Shown here piece after piece: positions 34,737 to 44,350 of a stretch of DNA of 53,503 bases. This DNA is from Chloromonas sp. AAM2. Lineage: Eukaryota > Chlorophyta > Chlorophyceae > Chlamydomonadales > Chlamydomonadaceae. The stretch covers positions 3,779 through 57,281 of the forward strand of contig QAXH01004389.1 in assembly GCA_004335635.1 (NCBI GenBank). The letters are read 5' to 3'. The position numbers were made by a program, and so were the translations under genes. The notes under the pieces are model-generated. The model was not told the origin of the DNA. It did no database searches and saw only the letters and a list, made by a program, of their open reading frames with translations. Each line of letters starts with the position of its first letter. Within the stretch, counting starts at the first letter, position 1.

Positions 34737-37541
34737 ATGTCGCTTGACACAGACAAAGGTCTCTCACCGGTCTTGGACAGCCCGGCCACACCTAGCACTG
34801 TCAGATACGATGCTCCGTCACAATTTACTTCTGCTTCACCCAGGCTCGTTGATGAGACATCCCATCCTGGGGTGACGGGACATCTCAGCCCATCTGCCTG
34901 CCCGGGCATTTATGTGCCCCGGCCTACACAGCGATCAGCACAATCCGCAGCAGACAGTCGACGCAATGTGCTGGCACGGAAATTGGCGAAGGTGTCCAAA
35001 CATCCGCTACCTTGGGTGGTGCCGGATGCCAGCAAATGGCGCTGTGACCTTGTGGATGTCCGGCGACAAGCATTGCACGCTCCACGGGTGACACCGCAGG
35101 TATACAACACTCTGCTGAGCGTTGGGTTCGGAAACTCGGGTAGGGTACCTGGGGTAGGGTTGTCAGCAAGGCAAGCTAGCCTGACATGCCGCCTGGCCAA
35201 ACACCAACCATGTCAGCTGGTACGAATTGGAACTTCTAGGTTTTGATGGTCCATAGAAGCCTTGGCTGTGCCAGGTGGTGGTGCCTGTTGGCCAATCACA
35301 GAACAGTAGTTGGCCAGCCCGGTCACCGCAACCATGCCTTACTTGTATACCCGTTGGACCGCAGGAAGCGAGAAGTCTACCTGCTAGGACTCACAGGCAA
35401 CTGGAGCAGAAGTTTCATGAAGGTAGGCCATGCTGGGTAGACAGTGGGCTGGCGTGGCAGTGTTACCCATTAACAGATGGCTCCACTGTGACAATTCAAA
35501 GTTTACCAGACTTCAGCATGCTATTCTGCCTCAAGTTCAGCCGGGTTCAGCAGCCATGTTGCTGGTAAAGCCAGTGGTTAGCACAGGAACAATTCCAACA
35601 CGTCGTACGAAAGGGCTCAGGGAAAACAAACGTGGACGGACACACGTAAACGTTTTCCAATCTTTCCTTTGCACTGTGCTGTGCAGATGCGTCCAATGTA
35701 CAGCAGCGCCTGGAGAACCTACTTGCCCGGTGCACGCTTTTGCAGACTCACTGCTCCCCACAGCAGCAGCCACAGCCCTGGCACCTGCCCTATCCCGCAG
35801 GGTCAGACCTGGTAGCCAGCACAACGCATGGACGCACGCCTGATGACGCCATGCAAGCAGCATGCAGGATGCATGGCGTTGCCGCAGGCATGGCCTCAGA
35901 GGCTGCAATCATGAGCCAACAGTCCCATGTTACCCCGTACACTCATATAGTGGACACAGCGTCAACCACGCATGACACAGGCGGCACTGCCACCAACGGA
36001 ACACCGCGGACTCTGAAAACCAGGGCAGTACCCAAGCAGCATGCAACAGAAGCAGGCGCCAAGAGCATGCATGCTGGGACTCGGTCACCTTGTTTTATGC
36101 CAAGGGCATTAACCGATAGGCCTAGGACTGGAGAGCCCACAACAGCGGCTTCATCCAGCCCAACCCATAGGCCAGTCTCAGGCCACATCAAGCTGGTATT
36201 CTCTGAGCCCAGAGTCAGCTCCCTATCACATTCCAACGCAGCTGCAACACCCGTTCCGTCAGTTGCACCACCATCTCCAGCCTCCTCACAGCGAACAATC
36301 CGCTATGGTTCTTCTCTACCAGCGAGCCCTACTTTGGCCAGCCCAGTTGCAGATGGCTTGTCTCCAGAGGCTACACCACCTGCCCATCACCCACCACATG
36401 CACCCGGTGGCTTGACAGACAAACCCATTGTGCTACAGCCGCATGAACAAGGCCACCTCTGGGTGCCGCCTTTGCCGCTCACTTCCATGGCATCCACCAA
36501 TAAATTCTTCAGTGAGTGCACGTTGAGCACCCTGGTGTTGCCGAGCAGTCAAACGCGTTCGCTGATAAACGCCCAAGCACAGTGCGTTCCTCTAGTATAC
36601 CCAGTGACTGTCCGCGAGCCTCAACATCAGCAAGACTGCTGTTGGTGCACTTGACTCACTTAGTTTCTCGTTCACTTGTAGCCTGGTGCGAGCCCATGAT
36701 GCTTCCGGGAGCAGTACACTTAGCGGCCCGTCTATTGCTCATTTTCCAGGACATGGCATTTGAAGTGTTCACATGGACAGAGGGACAGCAAGCAAGTGCA
36801 GTTTTATGCATACCAACAAATTAAAGCAAAAAGAAGGTTGCCAGTTCTGGGACAATTCCTGGGAGTAACACTGGAACCGGTGTTGTAAGTTCCCGTTGTG
36901 GGAAGCCNNNNNNNNNNNNNNNNNNNNNNNNNNNNNNNNNNNNNNNNNNNNNNNNAGTAACACTGGAACCGGTGTTGTAAGTTCCCGTTGTGGGAAGCCA
37001 GTGTCAGCCTGGGGTCGCATTTTGCTGTGCATGGTTCTCACAGGAACTTTGGCCACCCAGTGACTGTGTGTGTCAGGCAAACACGCGCATCAATCGCATA
37101 CGGGGTGGGCAACGGGATTTGTGGTACACGGTACCACACCAATTCTGGGACAGCGAACTAACACGGCCTACTGGGTAAAAAGGCAAACCGGTGTGTGAAC
37201 CATTCTGCACTTGGGCACCATACAGGTTGAATTCTGCATTGTAAGACGAGCATGGCCAACCCCAGCCCATCGACACCAGTGCCAGTCCACAGGAACTGTC
37301 CCAGAACTGGCAAACTTCTTTTTTGATCATTGCATGATCACGAGCAATGACACTCAGGCCATGCTGGTGTCATGTGTCTGCAGGTCAAGGCGTCATCAGC
37401 CGCGCTGTGCGGGAGGTGTTCCGGGCCGCGCAGTCGGACCCGCTGGCCCAGGGCCTGTTCCACAGGGAGCGGCTGCAGGCAGGGATCAGGGAGCTCAATG
37501 CAGAGTTCTTTGGCCCGCTGATGCCACCTGTCGCCATTTGA
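34737..37541 (+). CDS. unknown protein: disordered Ser/Thr/Pro-rich body, short coiled coil, conserved-looking ends
   Basis: The four exons are 34737..35099, 35365..35422, 35687..36511 and 37384..37541, giving 1404 nt and 467 aa with all phases consistent. I do not recognise the family. The N-terminal 75 residues are Ser/Pro/Thr-rich, followed by a basic segment (LARKLAKVSKHPLPWVVP), then a probable coiled coil across exons 2-3 (RQLEQKFHE, DASNVQQRLENLLARC). About 250 residues of low-complexity Ser/Thr/Pro/His/Ala sequence follow. The last exon encodes a compact helical tail (GVISRAVREVFRAAQSDP, then FHRERLQAGIRELNAEFFG). That exon is markedly more GC-rich and ordered than the rest, suggesting a constrained interaction domain. 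The last intron (36512..37383) has taken in an inverted-repeat element and includes the assembly gap. A cytoskeletal or ciliary scaffold would fit the architecture, but nothing proves it. Confidence 0.65.
36828..37324 (+). mobile_element. inverted-repeat (MITE-like) element, copy C, with assembly gap
   Basis: The ends are inverted copies: on the left an A/G run, then ttgccagttctgggacaatt; on the right the reverse complement of tttgccagttctgggacagtt plus a poly-A/G run. No transposase is coded, so it is non-autonomous. The interior contains 48 N flanked by identical 44-bp sequence, so its real length is unknown. It is inserted in the last intron of the unknown gene above. Confidence 0.75.
36908..36955. 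other. assembly gap (48 N)
   Basis: The bases are undetermined. The 44 bp left of the gap (36864-36907) and the 44 bp right of it (36956-36999) are identical, indicating either a collapsed tandem repeat or two overlapping contig ends joined by placeholder N. Confidence 0.99.
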
Positions 37542-38423
37542 CTGAGAGCGGCCAACTGACTGATCCCCGCCACCAATTCAACTCGTCTACACAATCTTGA
37601 TGCATCACATTTACACGTACTTCGTTGGTCTTGCAGTGCCTTGCTGTTGGTTCGCCCAACTTACTGAACTTGGTGTGAGGGCGGGAGTCGGCGCTTCAGA
37701 AGGCGGTCAAAGTGCAAGTTACCGTGTCAAGGCTGTGCTGACCTGCCTCTGTAACAGTCGTGTTCCGAAGTTGGTGGCCAGACTTGTTGTTGCGGGGACT
37801 TGGTGTCCAGTGGTACATGCACGGATAGTTGTCTGCAAGAAGCCCATGTTTGCTATCTGTTTAGCTGGTTGGGCCGTGTTTGGAAACGCCTTTCAGCGTG
37901 AGAGGTGGCCAAGGTGCAATACAATGTATATTGTATATCATGCCAAAGCTGTGCTGACCATGTCTTCGTAAGGATGATGGTAATTGCCCGAGGACAATTG
38001 GTTGTCCACTGGTAAGAATGCTATGGCCACATGATGAAACGTAGCCTGGAGTGCTTCAAGGCAAGCGCAGGGCTGAAGTGTAGCCAGGCGCACCAGCGAC
38101 TTCAGCGGCATGAACGTTTAACATGGCCTTCATCACAGCCAAACGCCAGTTGAACCTCGAGTGCTCTCATGCTCTCAGCCAGACACTCATCGTCATGGCC
38201 AAACATTCTGGAGGTGTGGATTGCTTTATGCGATTTTGCTCTCTAGAGGCATGTGATCTGCGATAACCGACATGCAAGCTTGACGTCTTGGCACAGGTGC
38301 AGTGGTTAGCGCGCAAAAGCGATTCTGCGAACCGCACCATCTTCTCAGCGTGTCCGTCATCTTGTCCGCCATCGCATTGAGTCGCAAGTTAGTTGTATAG
38401 CAAGTTACCCCATCTTGTCTCAG
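37542..38423. other. intergenic; may hold the first exon of the cyclophilin gene
   Basis: No recognised gene. A TGTAA around 37750 may end the preceding transcript. The missing start codon of the PPIL3-type gene must lie somewhere here in a short 5' exon that I could not place. Confidence 0.4.
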
Positions 38424-40226
38424 TCTTACAAACTGGCCCTTACCCTTCATACCAACCTTGGCGACTTGAAGCTTGAACTCTTCTGTGAGCAGGTCAGTAG
38501 CAGTGCTGAAGACAGGCATGCCTACGGCTGAAGGCGAACCCATGCAGACATTAGCCCAGCTAGGCAGTCCAGCACAGCCCTCCATGCAACCGTGGCATCT
38601 CCAGCATCAGCGTTGACAGCCCCAACACGCAGCCTTGGTAACAGACTGTGCCCCGGACGCGGCTGTGCAGGTGCCCTCAACATGTGAGAACTTTCTGGCA
38701 CTCTGCGCGAGCAATTACTATGATGGCACCAAGTTTCATAGAAGTATCAAGGGCTTCATGGTTCAAGGAGGTGGGTGCCGTTCTGCATTCTTCCAGAGAC
38801 AACAGGGCATGGGACACCCACCCATGGGAATGTGGGACAGGGGCATGTGTGGAGATGCACCTGCTACTGCTTATTTTGCATGTATGAGCTGAGTACTGTG
38901 TAGGGGCTCACCTTGCTCATGCCAAACCCAACGTTCAGAGGACCATATGAGACTGAACAGTCCTGATGCATATCTGCGTTTTCGAGGGCGCACACTGTCC
39001 ATGGCATGGGTTCAGTGCCAATAGGTCCATGCGTTTGTTGTACACCTGCACCACTCATGTTGCATTGAGGGCTCCACCCGTTGACCTGTGCCTCATCACA
39101 GCTGCTTTGGTTGGTCCACGTTTTGCTGCTGTGGTGCGCTGACCTCCATCCGTCTGCACAGTCCCTTGTTGCTGGGTTGCTCTGATACCCATGATCTCTG
39201 AGAACCTCACCTGTGCATCCCAGCTTCCGTTGGTTGCCTGCTGCCATTGTATTGTGGCGCATTCATGCCCATGCTCTCTTGTCCCGTGCTCCACAGGCGA
39301 CCCCACAGGCACCGGCAAGGGCGGCCGCAGCATCTTCAACACACCCACGGGCAAGTTCCCCGACGAAATCCACGAATCGCTCAAGCACGGCAAGAGAGGC
39401 ATCGTGTCCATGGCCAACAGCGGACCCAACACAAACGCAAGCCAGTGAGTTGCTGGCGCCCGGGGGCCGTGTGAGCAGAGTGCGGCAGACCGCTTACAGC
39501 AGCTGCCGCCATAACAATGCAGTTGCAACATGAAGGTTGCACAGCTGTTGTTCATGCACGCACTAGCACCAATTATATGACCAGCCAACAGGCTATTGGT
39601 GTGTGGTGCTGCCACAGCGACAGTGCAGTTGCGAGTACAGCTGCGGTCTGTGCCAATGGTATGATGATCACCCTGGCACATGGGGTCAGGCAGGGCTTAG
39701 GTGCCAGGATTTGAAGTTCTTGCCAAGTCATACCGCCAAGTCATACCGCTTGCAGACGGAGGCAAGGAGTCAATGCGCTGTTCTGTGTCTTCTGCAGGTT
39801 CTTCATTACGTACAAGGCACACCCGCACTTGAATGGGAAATACACAGGTAGGCTGACCATGCCAGCATAAGTCGTCTGCGTATGCGCACATGCATACACT
39901 TGGCACGTGAACAGATAGGCATTGTCTAGTGTCATCACCAGTATGCGTGCGCATAGAAGTTAGCATTGTCCGTTAGCATTGCTACCAATCAGCAGAACAT
40001 GCCAACTAGTCCCAGCCATGACGAGCAAACTATTCTTAACCGTTCAACTCCCCCTGCTGACAGAGGGTCTCTGCCCCTCATGGCACCCGCAGTCTTTGCC
40101 CACGTGATTGACGGTCTGGACACTTTGGACCGCATGGAGAAGGTGCCCGTGGACGGCTCTGATCGGCCCAAGCAGGACATCATTCTCAACAAGATCACCA
40201 TCCATGCCAACCCGCTCGCGTCATAG
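38424..40226 (+). CDS. cyclophilin-type peptidyl-prolyl isomerase, PPIL3-like
   Basis: The exons are 38424..38492, 38671..38770, 39297..39444, 39798..39847 and 40093..40226, all phase-consistent. Motifs in order are [38 protein letters not shown], the catalytic [39 protein letters not shown] followed by FFIT, then [13 protein letters not shown] and a C-terminal NKITIHANP. Length and the HANP tail match PPIL3, a spliceosome-associated nuclear cyclophilin that isomerises X-Pro bonds. The first exon shown starts after a cag acceptor and has no Met, so the start codon is in an unplaced upstream mini-exon. Residues usual for activity (Arg of FHR, Gln of MVQ, FF of QFF) are present. Confidence 0.92.
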
Positions 40227-41522
40227 CACAGTCACTACCTTCAAATCATTGTGTGGCCAGGGCTGCTCTGGACGTTGACGTTGTCTGATTTTCAATGTGC
40301 ATGGTAGAACTGTGGCTTTCCGACATGAGCCAGCCAGGCTCGGGGATAACTAGCGGCCGGTGTTTGAAACCTGTGCGTGAATGAACGTTGGGCCTGACGA
40401 GTATGCACGTGTGTCTCTGTGCTGCAGGGCAAAGTTGTCCGATCATAGGGGTGGTTGAACCGGAGCTTTTCCGCATTTGTTTGTTGTTGGGATGAAGGGC
40501 GCTCACACCATGATGAATTTCTTATCTGTTGAGACGCGTTCCTGTCAAGGGTGTCATAACGTTACGGTCACGCCATCCTGACTAAAAGGGACATCTCAAC
40601 CCAGTTTGAATGTCACAGCGTTTGCCAACCTATAAAAATGACAGTCTCAGCCCCAGACTGAGAGTGCAGTGTTGATGTTGACCTCATTCTGGCCTTGACA
40701 TCACATTAGGGAAGGGACTCCAGCTCGTCCAACCTACAAGTGAAGGGGATTACGACACACCTGGATAGTAATGGTGTTGGCCATCCCTATCCTGACCGTA
40801 AACCTCGATACACCCAGAAGGGGCCCGAAAATCGAAAACCATGTCAAGACACCGCAACACCACGCCAAAGTTCTGTTGTAATCACCTGTTAGCTCTGCAC
40901 CAGTTGTCTGTGGCAACTCAACAACTTGAATTTCTGCTGAAACTAAGCGGTTGTCATGGGAGCGTGAAACCCCTTCAGTTTGGCAGATATGCGCGAGTGA
41001 GCTTCGTCATCAGATCAGCGTCAGCGCACCTGCATGTGTACCTGGAGACCGCCTGGCGAAGAGGAAGAAGAAGGATTAGCACAGATACTTCCGCGCGAAC
41101 GGTACATTGGTCACACGCGAGCGTTACATTTTTTTGCCATCAACTGGGCATCAAAACCTTTTGAATTGAATTTTTTGCCTATGAGGCTACTGTGCTCACA
41201 CTGCGGCGAGTACACATGCAAATTCACAGTGGAAAGGCAGCCACTCCGACGCGCCTGATGCCCTGCTGTAATGAAATGAAATGAAATCCACAACAGATAA
41301 CGCAAGTTTAACCAAGCAACTCTAGCTGCAAGCTTCTATCTTTGTATTTCATTTCATTATTTGATTAAAAAAAGTCCTGGCTTGAATTGCAATAAATAAT
41401 GATGTGAATCGCCGCCATGAGAGTTTTGAAAAGATAGAGTGAGAGTGCAAAACAGCATATTTGATTACACTAGTCGCATTGCATGTTTGCATCGTTCACA
41501 AGCTTCGTCAAAGCAACCGGTC
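40227..41522. other. intergenic, repeat-bearing
   Basis: No gene recognised. It contains one copy of the two-copy dispersed repeat (40709-40880), an (aatga)n-type microsatellite near 41268-41287, and an AT-rich stretch to about 41410. An in-frame Met for the next gene also occurs at 41439. Confidence 0.45.
40709..40880 (+). repeat. dispersed repeat, copy 1 of 2 (about 172 bp)
   Basis: It shares extended similarity with 52210-52382: both open with ggactccagc, continue cgtccaacctacaag, gaaggggatt, gcgacacac/acgacacac, gatagtaatggt, aaacctcg, aaaaccatgtc, and end gttctgttgt. It has no coding potential. The class is unknown; it is SINE-like in size, but I see no clear tRNA-type promoter boxes. 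Confidence 0.85.
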
Positions 41523-43555
41523 ATGCTCGCAACCGAAACATATGCCGACAATAATGGCGGCAGCCAACAGGCCTGTGCCACCGCGCTCGGCCCGCCCGTA
41601 GGCCTGACTGACATGCCAGGCGCTTGGCTAGCGCAGCTTCTTACGATGGCTGACGATGCGCACTTACCTCTATCTATGACTTGCAGGTGCGTTGATGCTG
41701 ATCCGACACCGATGATCTGACCGTGACTCTGATATGACAAAGAGAACCTGTTGTCGCTCTGGCTTTCTGCTGTGCCACTCGTTCCTGCGCAGGTTTCTGC
41801 GAGATATGGTGTTCTCCCACCAACCGCCGCGCCTGAAGTTTGTTGTGACGATGCGGCTTGCCTTCAAGCATTCCACGAAAGTTCATCTGGAATGCAATGG
41901 AGACAAAGCGGCCTGTCCAGCCAGCCTACTCACGTCAGCTCTCCTGCATGCTGTGGAAGCATCAGGCCATGAGCTGTCAGCCATCACCAGCGTGACACTA
42001 AATGTAAGATGCTGGCAGCACACACAAAAAAAAATGTTTGCCAGTTCTGGGACAGTTTCCAGAAACAACACTGGAACCAGTGTGACGGCAGGAAGCCAGA
42101 TTACAGAGCGTACAAGCTGGGGCTGGATTCATCGGCCATGCTTGCTTGCTCCACAAGAACCAGGGAACGCTTTCCTTACAACCAGGGAACTTTATTTTCT
42201 GTCACAGATGAGCTAACATGTCCTATGGGTACAGTGGCATTACAGCAAATTGTCCCAGAACTGGCAAACATTTTTTTTTCCACGCGTTTGCTGGCTGGCA
42301 GCAACGCCAAACGAAGTGATGAGACCTGTCAGAATGAGAAGGAAATCATGGCTGTACCACTGATACTATGATTGGGTTCAAGCTCATGTCATACTGAATG
42401 GAGCCACACAAAGAATTGAACATGTAAACCCAAACCTGTGTGTACCTACTGCTCTTGACATCGCAGCACCTGCATTTGGACGCCCTGGTGCCTTCATGCC
42501 TCCTCCAGTGCTCCAAGTTGACCAGCCTGAGGCTGATGGACTGTCGAATGACAAGTGACGCTGTGCTTCAGGAGTCTGGACAGCTCAAAACGCTAGAGAT
42601 TTCACGCCTCAGCTGTGGTATTCCGCATGCCAGCTTCTTGCAGAGCTGTGCAGCAGTGGGCTCCCAGGTCACAGAACTCGACTTCGACTTTCATAGCACC
42701 GCTGACGATCATGAAAGCATGGCACAGGTGCCAGGCCTGGTGGCCTGTTTCCCTCGTCTTGTCAAGCTGTCCCTGCCCCACACACATGTGGATGACCAAG
42801 GCATGGAGGCACTGCTCAAGCTGCAATCATTGGCACATGTGAGGGTTGGAAAATTCTGGCTACAGCACAGCTACAGCCATTACCCCTGCCGCTGGGTTCA
42901 TGTTGGCCTTCTTCGTTTTGAGATTGATTATGTGGGTCGCCTGCCACTGGACAATGTGCGTTCTATGCGCGTGAATAACTTCAGCGTCATCCCCAGCTGT
43001 GACATGCACACTGATATCAGGGTAGCAGCAGCTGTCAGCAAATGCTCAGTTCAGCAGGGGTCGACCAGGAGCACGTTGTCCAACAACCGCGGTGTTGCAG
43101 CAGACAGTGCATGCATAGCAGCGACCGTGCCCATCTTTGTGGCATCCAAGTCTCCCTGGATGGACATCAGGCATGTGCATGTGACGGCTGAAGTGCTGGC
43201 TGGCATGGCACAGCACCTGACTAGCAGAACGGCAGGCCTTGAATTCGTCGATTGCACATGGGCGCCAGGTGTATGGCCCCTGCTGCTGCCCAGCCTGCCA
43301 CCGGCAATGCGGTGGCTCAAGCTGGGATTCAGTCCAGGCGCGGTACCGAGGCGGATATCATTGAGATCTGTGTGCACGCCTGTCGCCCAGTGCCCCGCGT
43401 GTCCTGGGGGCATCAAGGTGTGTTGCCACCAGGAGGCATCCAACGTGTGCAGGCCGCCATGGCTGCAGCAGGCCACCAGTATGTGCGACTTAAACCAAGC
43501 ATGGAGAGGACAGATGGCTAGGCACAGCTTCTCCATGGAATGGTTTGGTCGCTAA
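41523..43555 (+). CDS. F-box-like / leucine-rich-repeat protein
   Basis: The three exons are 41523..41686, 41793..42003 and 42467..43555 (487 aa); junctions are phase-consistent. The Met at 41439 is also in frame. The region around the first splice, MPGAWLAQLLTMADDAHLPL then SMTCRRFLRDMVF, fits an F-box-like helical motif. LRR strands follow: TSVTLNHLHLDAL, LTSLRLMDCRM, LKTLEISRLSCG, VTELDFDF, LVKLSLPHTHVDDQGMEALL and LAHVRVG. Such proteins usually recruit substrates to SCF ubiquitin ligases; the target is unknown. The region after about 43340 reads as non-family sequence in this frame, while another frame carries a better C-terminus (ADIIEICVHACRP, IQRVQAAMAAAGHQYVRL, stop at 43519-43521). 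That suggests a small frameshift or sequence error. Intron 2 holds a complete inverted-repeat element. Confidence 0.75.
42026..42279 (+). mobile_element. MITE-like inverted-repeat element, copy D (254 bp, complete)
   Basis: The perfect terminal inverted repeat is 29 bp: nine A then TGTTTGCCAGTTCTGGGACA at the left, and its exact reverse complement at the right. Similarity extends a few bases further with one mismatch. Just inside the left end is a palindrome, ACACTGG-AA-CCAGTGT. No coding capacity. It lies wholly within intron 2 (42004..42466) of the F-box/LRR gene. I see no obvious target-site duplication, possibly because the A/T runs blur the edges. Confidence 0.9.
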
Positions 43556-44234
43556 GATGATGACTGGCTGCTACCTCTGCCGCTATGTCTGCCTGCCTTG
43601 GCGCATTGCTGAGCCTCCAGCAGCAGCAGCAGTAGCAGCAGCAGCCGGCCCAGCAACAGCCGGTCCAGCAACAGCCGGCCCAGCAACAGCCGGCCCAGCA
43701 GCAGCCGGGCCAGCAACAGGCAGTCCAGCAGCAGCCGGCCCAGCAGCGAGTAGCAGCAAGTGGGTGAGAATCCGCTCGTCAAGAGGTGGGCCCGCCAAGC
43801 GAGACCTTAGGCAGGGGCAGGCAGGGATCTGCTGTGCAGGCGAGCGGGCAATAGGGGGCTTTGATACTAGAGATGTGGCGGGCCATGCGTGCATAAGCAT
43901 GAACAACTGGTTCAGAAGCCTAAGCAACCTCAACATGACATGACCAGGGAGTGGCAAGTAATGACGTGAGCCTCCGAGTATTGCAGGGGGCATGTTGACT
44001 TCGAGTTCTGATAATGCTACCTGGCACTGACCAAGGCGGCATGCTGCGTGTGTTGGTGCACATTGGACATGTCGTGCATCATTTCAAGTCATACAAAGCC
44101 CATCCTTACCATCACGCCGCTGTAAATGAGCTGCAGATGAAATCGCGACCAACAAGCGTCACATGAATACAATGATCAATGAGAAAACAACGCTAATCTA
44201 GTCCAGCTTAGCATCCTGCCCATAGTGATCAGTC
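43556..44234. other. intergenic, 3' flanks of two convergent genes
   Basis: No gene is recognised between the F-box/LRR stop and the GNAT stop. It contains the CAG-rich tandem at 43616-43745. A TGTAA near 44120 could serve the + strand gene. Confidence 0.45.
43616..43745. repeat. imperfect 15-bp tandem repeat, CAG/CCGGCC rich
   Basis: About eight units of the form cagcarcagccggyc. In one + frame it reads QQQPA/QQQPV units but is interrupted by a stop; on the minus strand it reads Leu-rich. I take it as non-coding low-complexity DNA downstream of the F-box/LRR gene. Confidence 0.85.
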
Positions 44235-44239
44235 TTACA
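44235..44239 (-). promoter_or_regulatory. TGTAA poly(A) signal of the GNAT gene
   Basis: TGTAA on the minus strand lies 111 nt beyond the stop codon at 44351, an expected position for the chlorophyte polyadenylation signal. Confidence 0.45.
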
Positions 44240-44350
44240 TCAGACAATTGCATATAAACCAGCTTGAACCTCATGCATAGTATATTCTTGGGGCGGGCGG
44301 CTGCAGAAGGATTCAAGTTGTTTGGTGGGCGGCAGCCAACAATCGCCGCG

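Noticed and set aside
41111..41258. CSHCGEYTCKF on the + strand, considered as a second zinc ribbon of a TnpB/Fanzor copy near the first dispersed repeat
   Set aside because: No RDVNAARN-like motif follows, and the surrounding frame shows no nuclease character.
43616..43745. Gln/Pro-rich or Leu-rich reading frames over the 15-bp repeat
   Set aside because: The Gln frame contains a stop within the array and lies after the stop of the F-box/LRR gene; treated as non-coding repeat.
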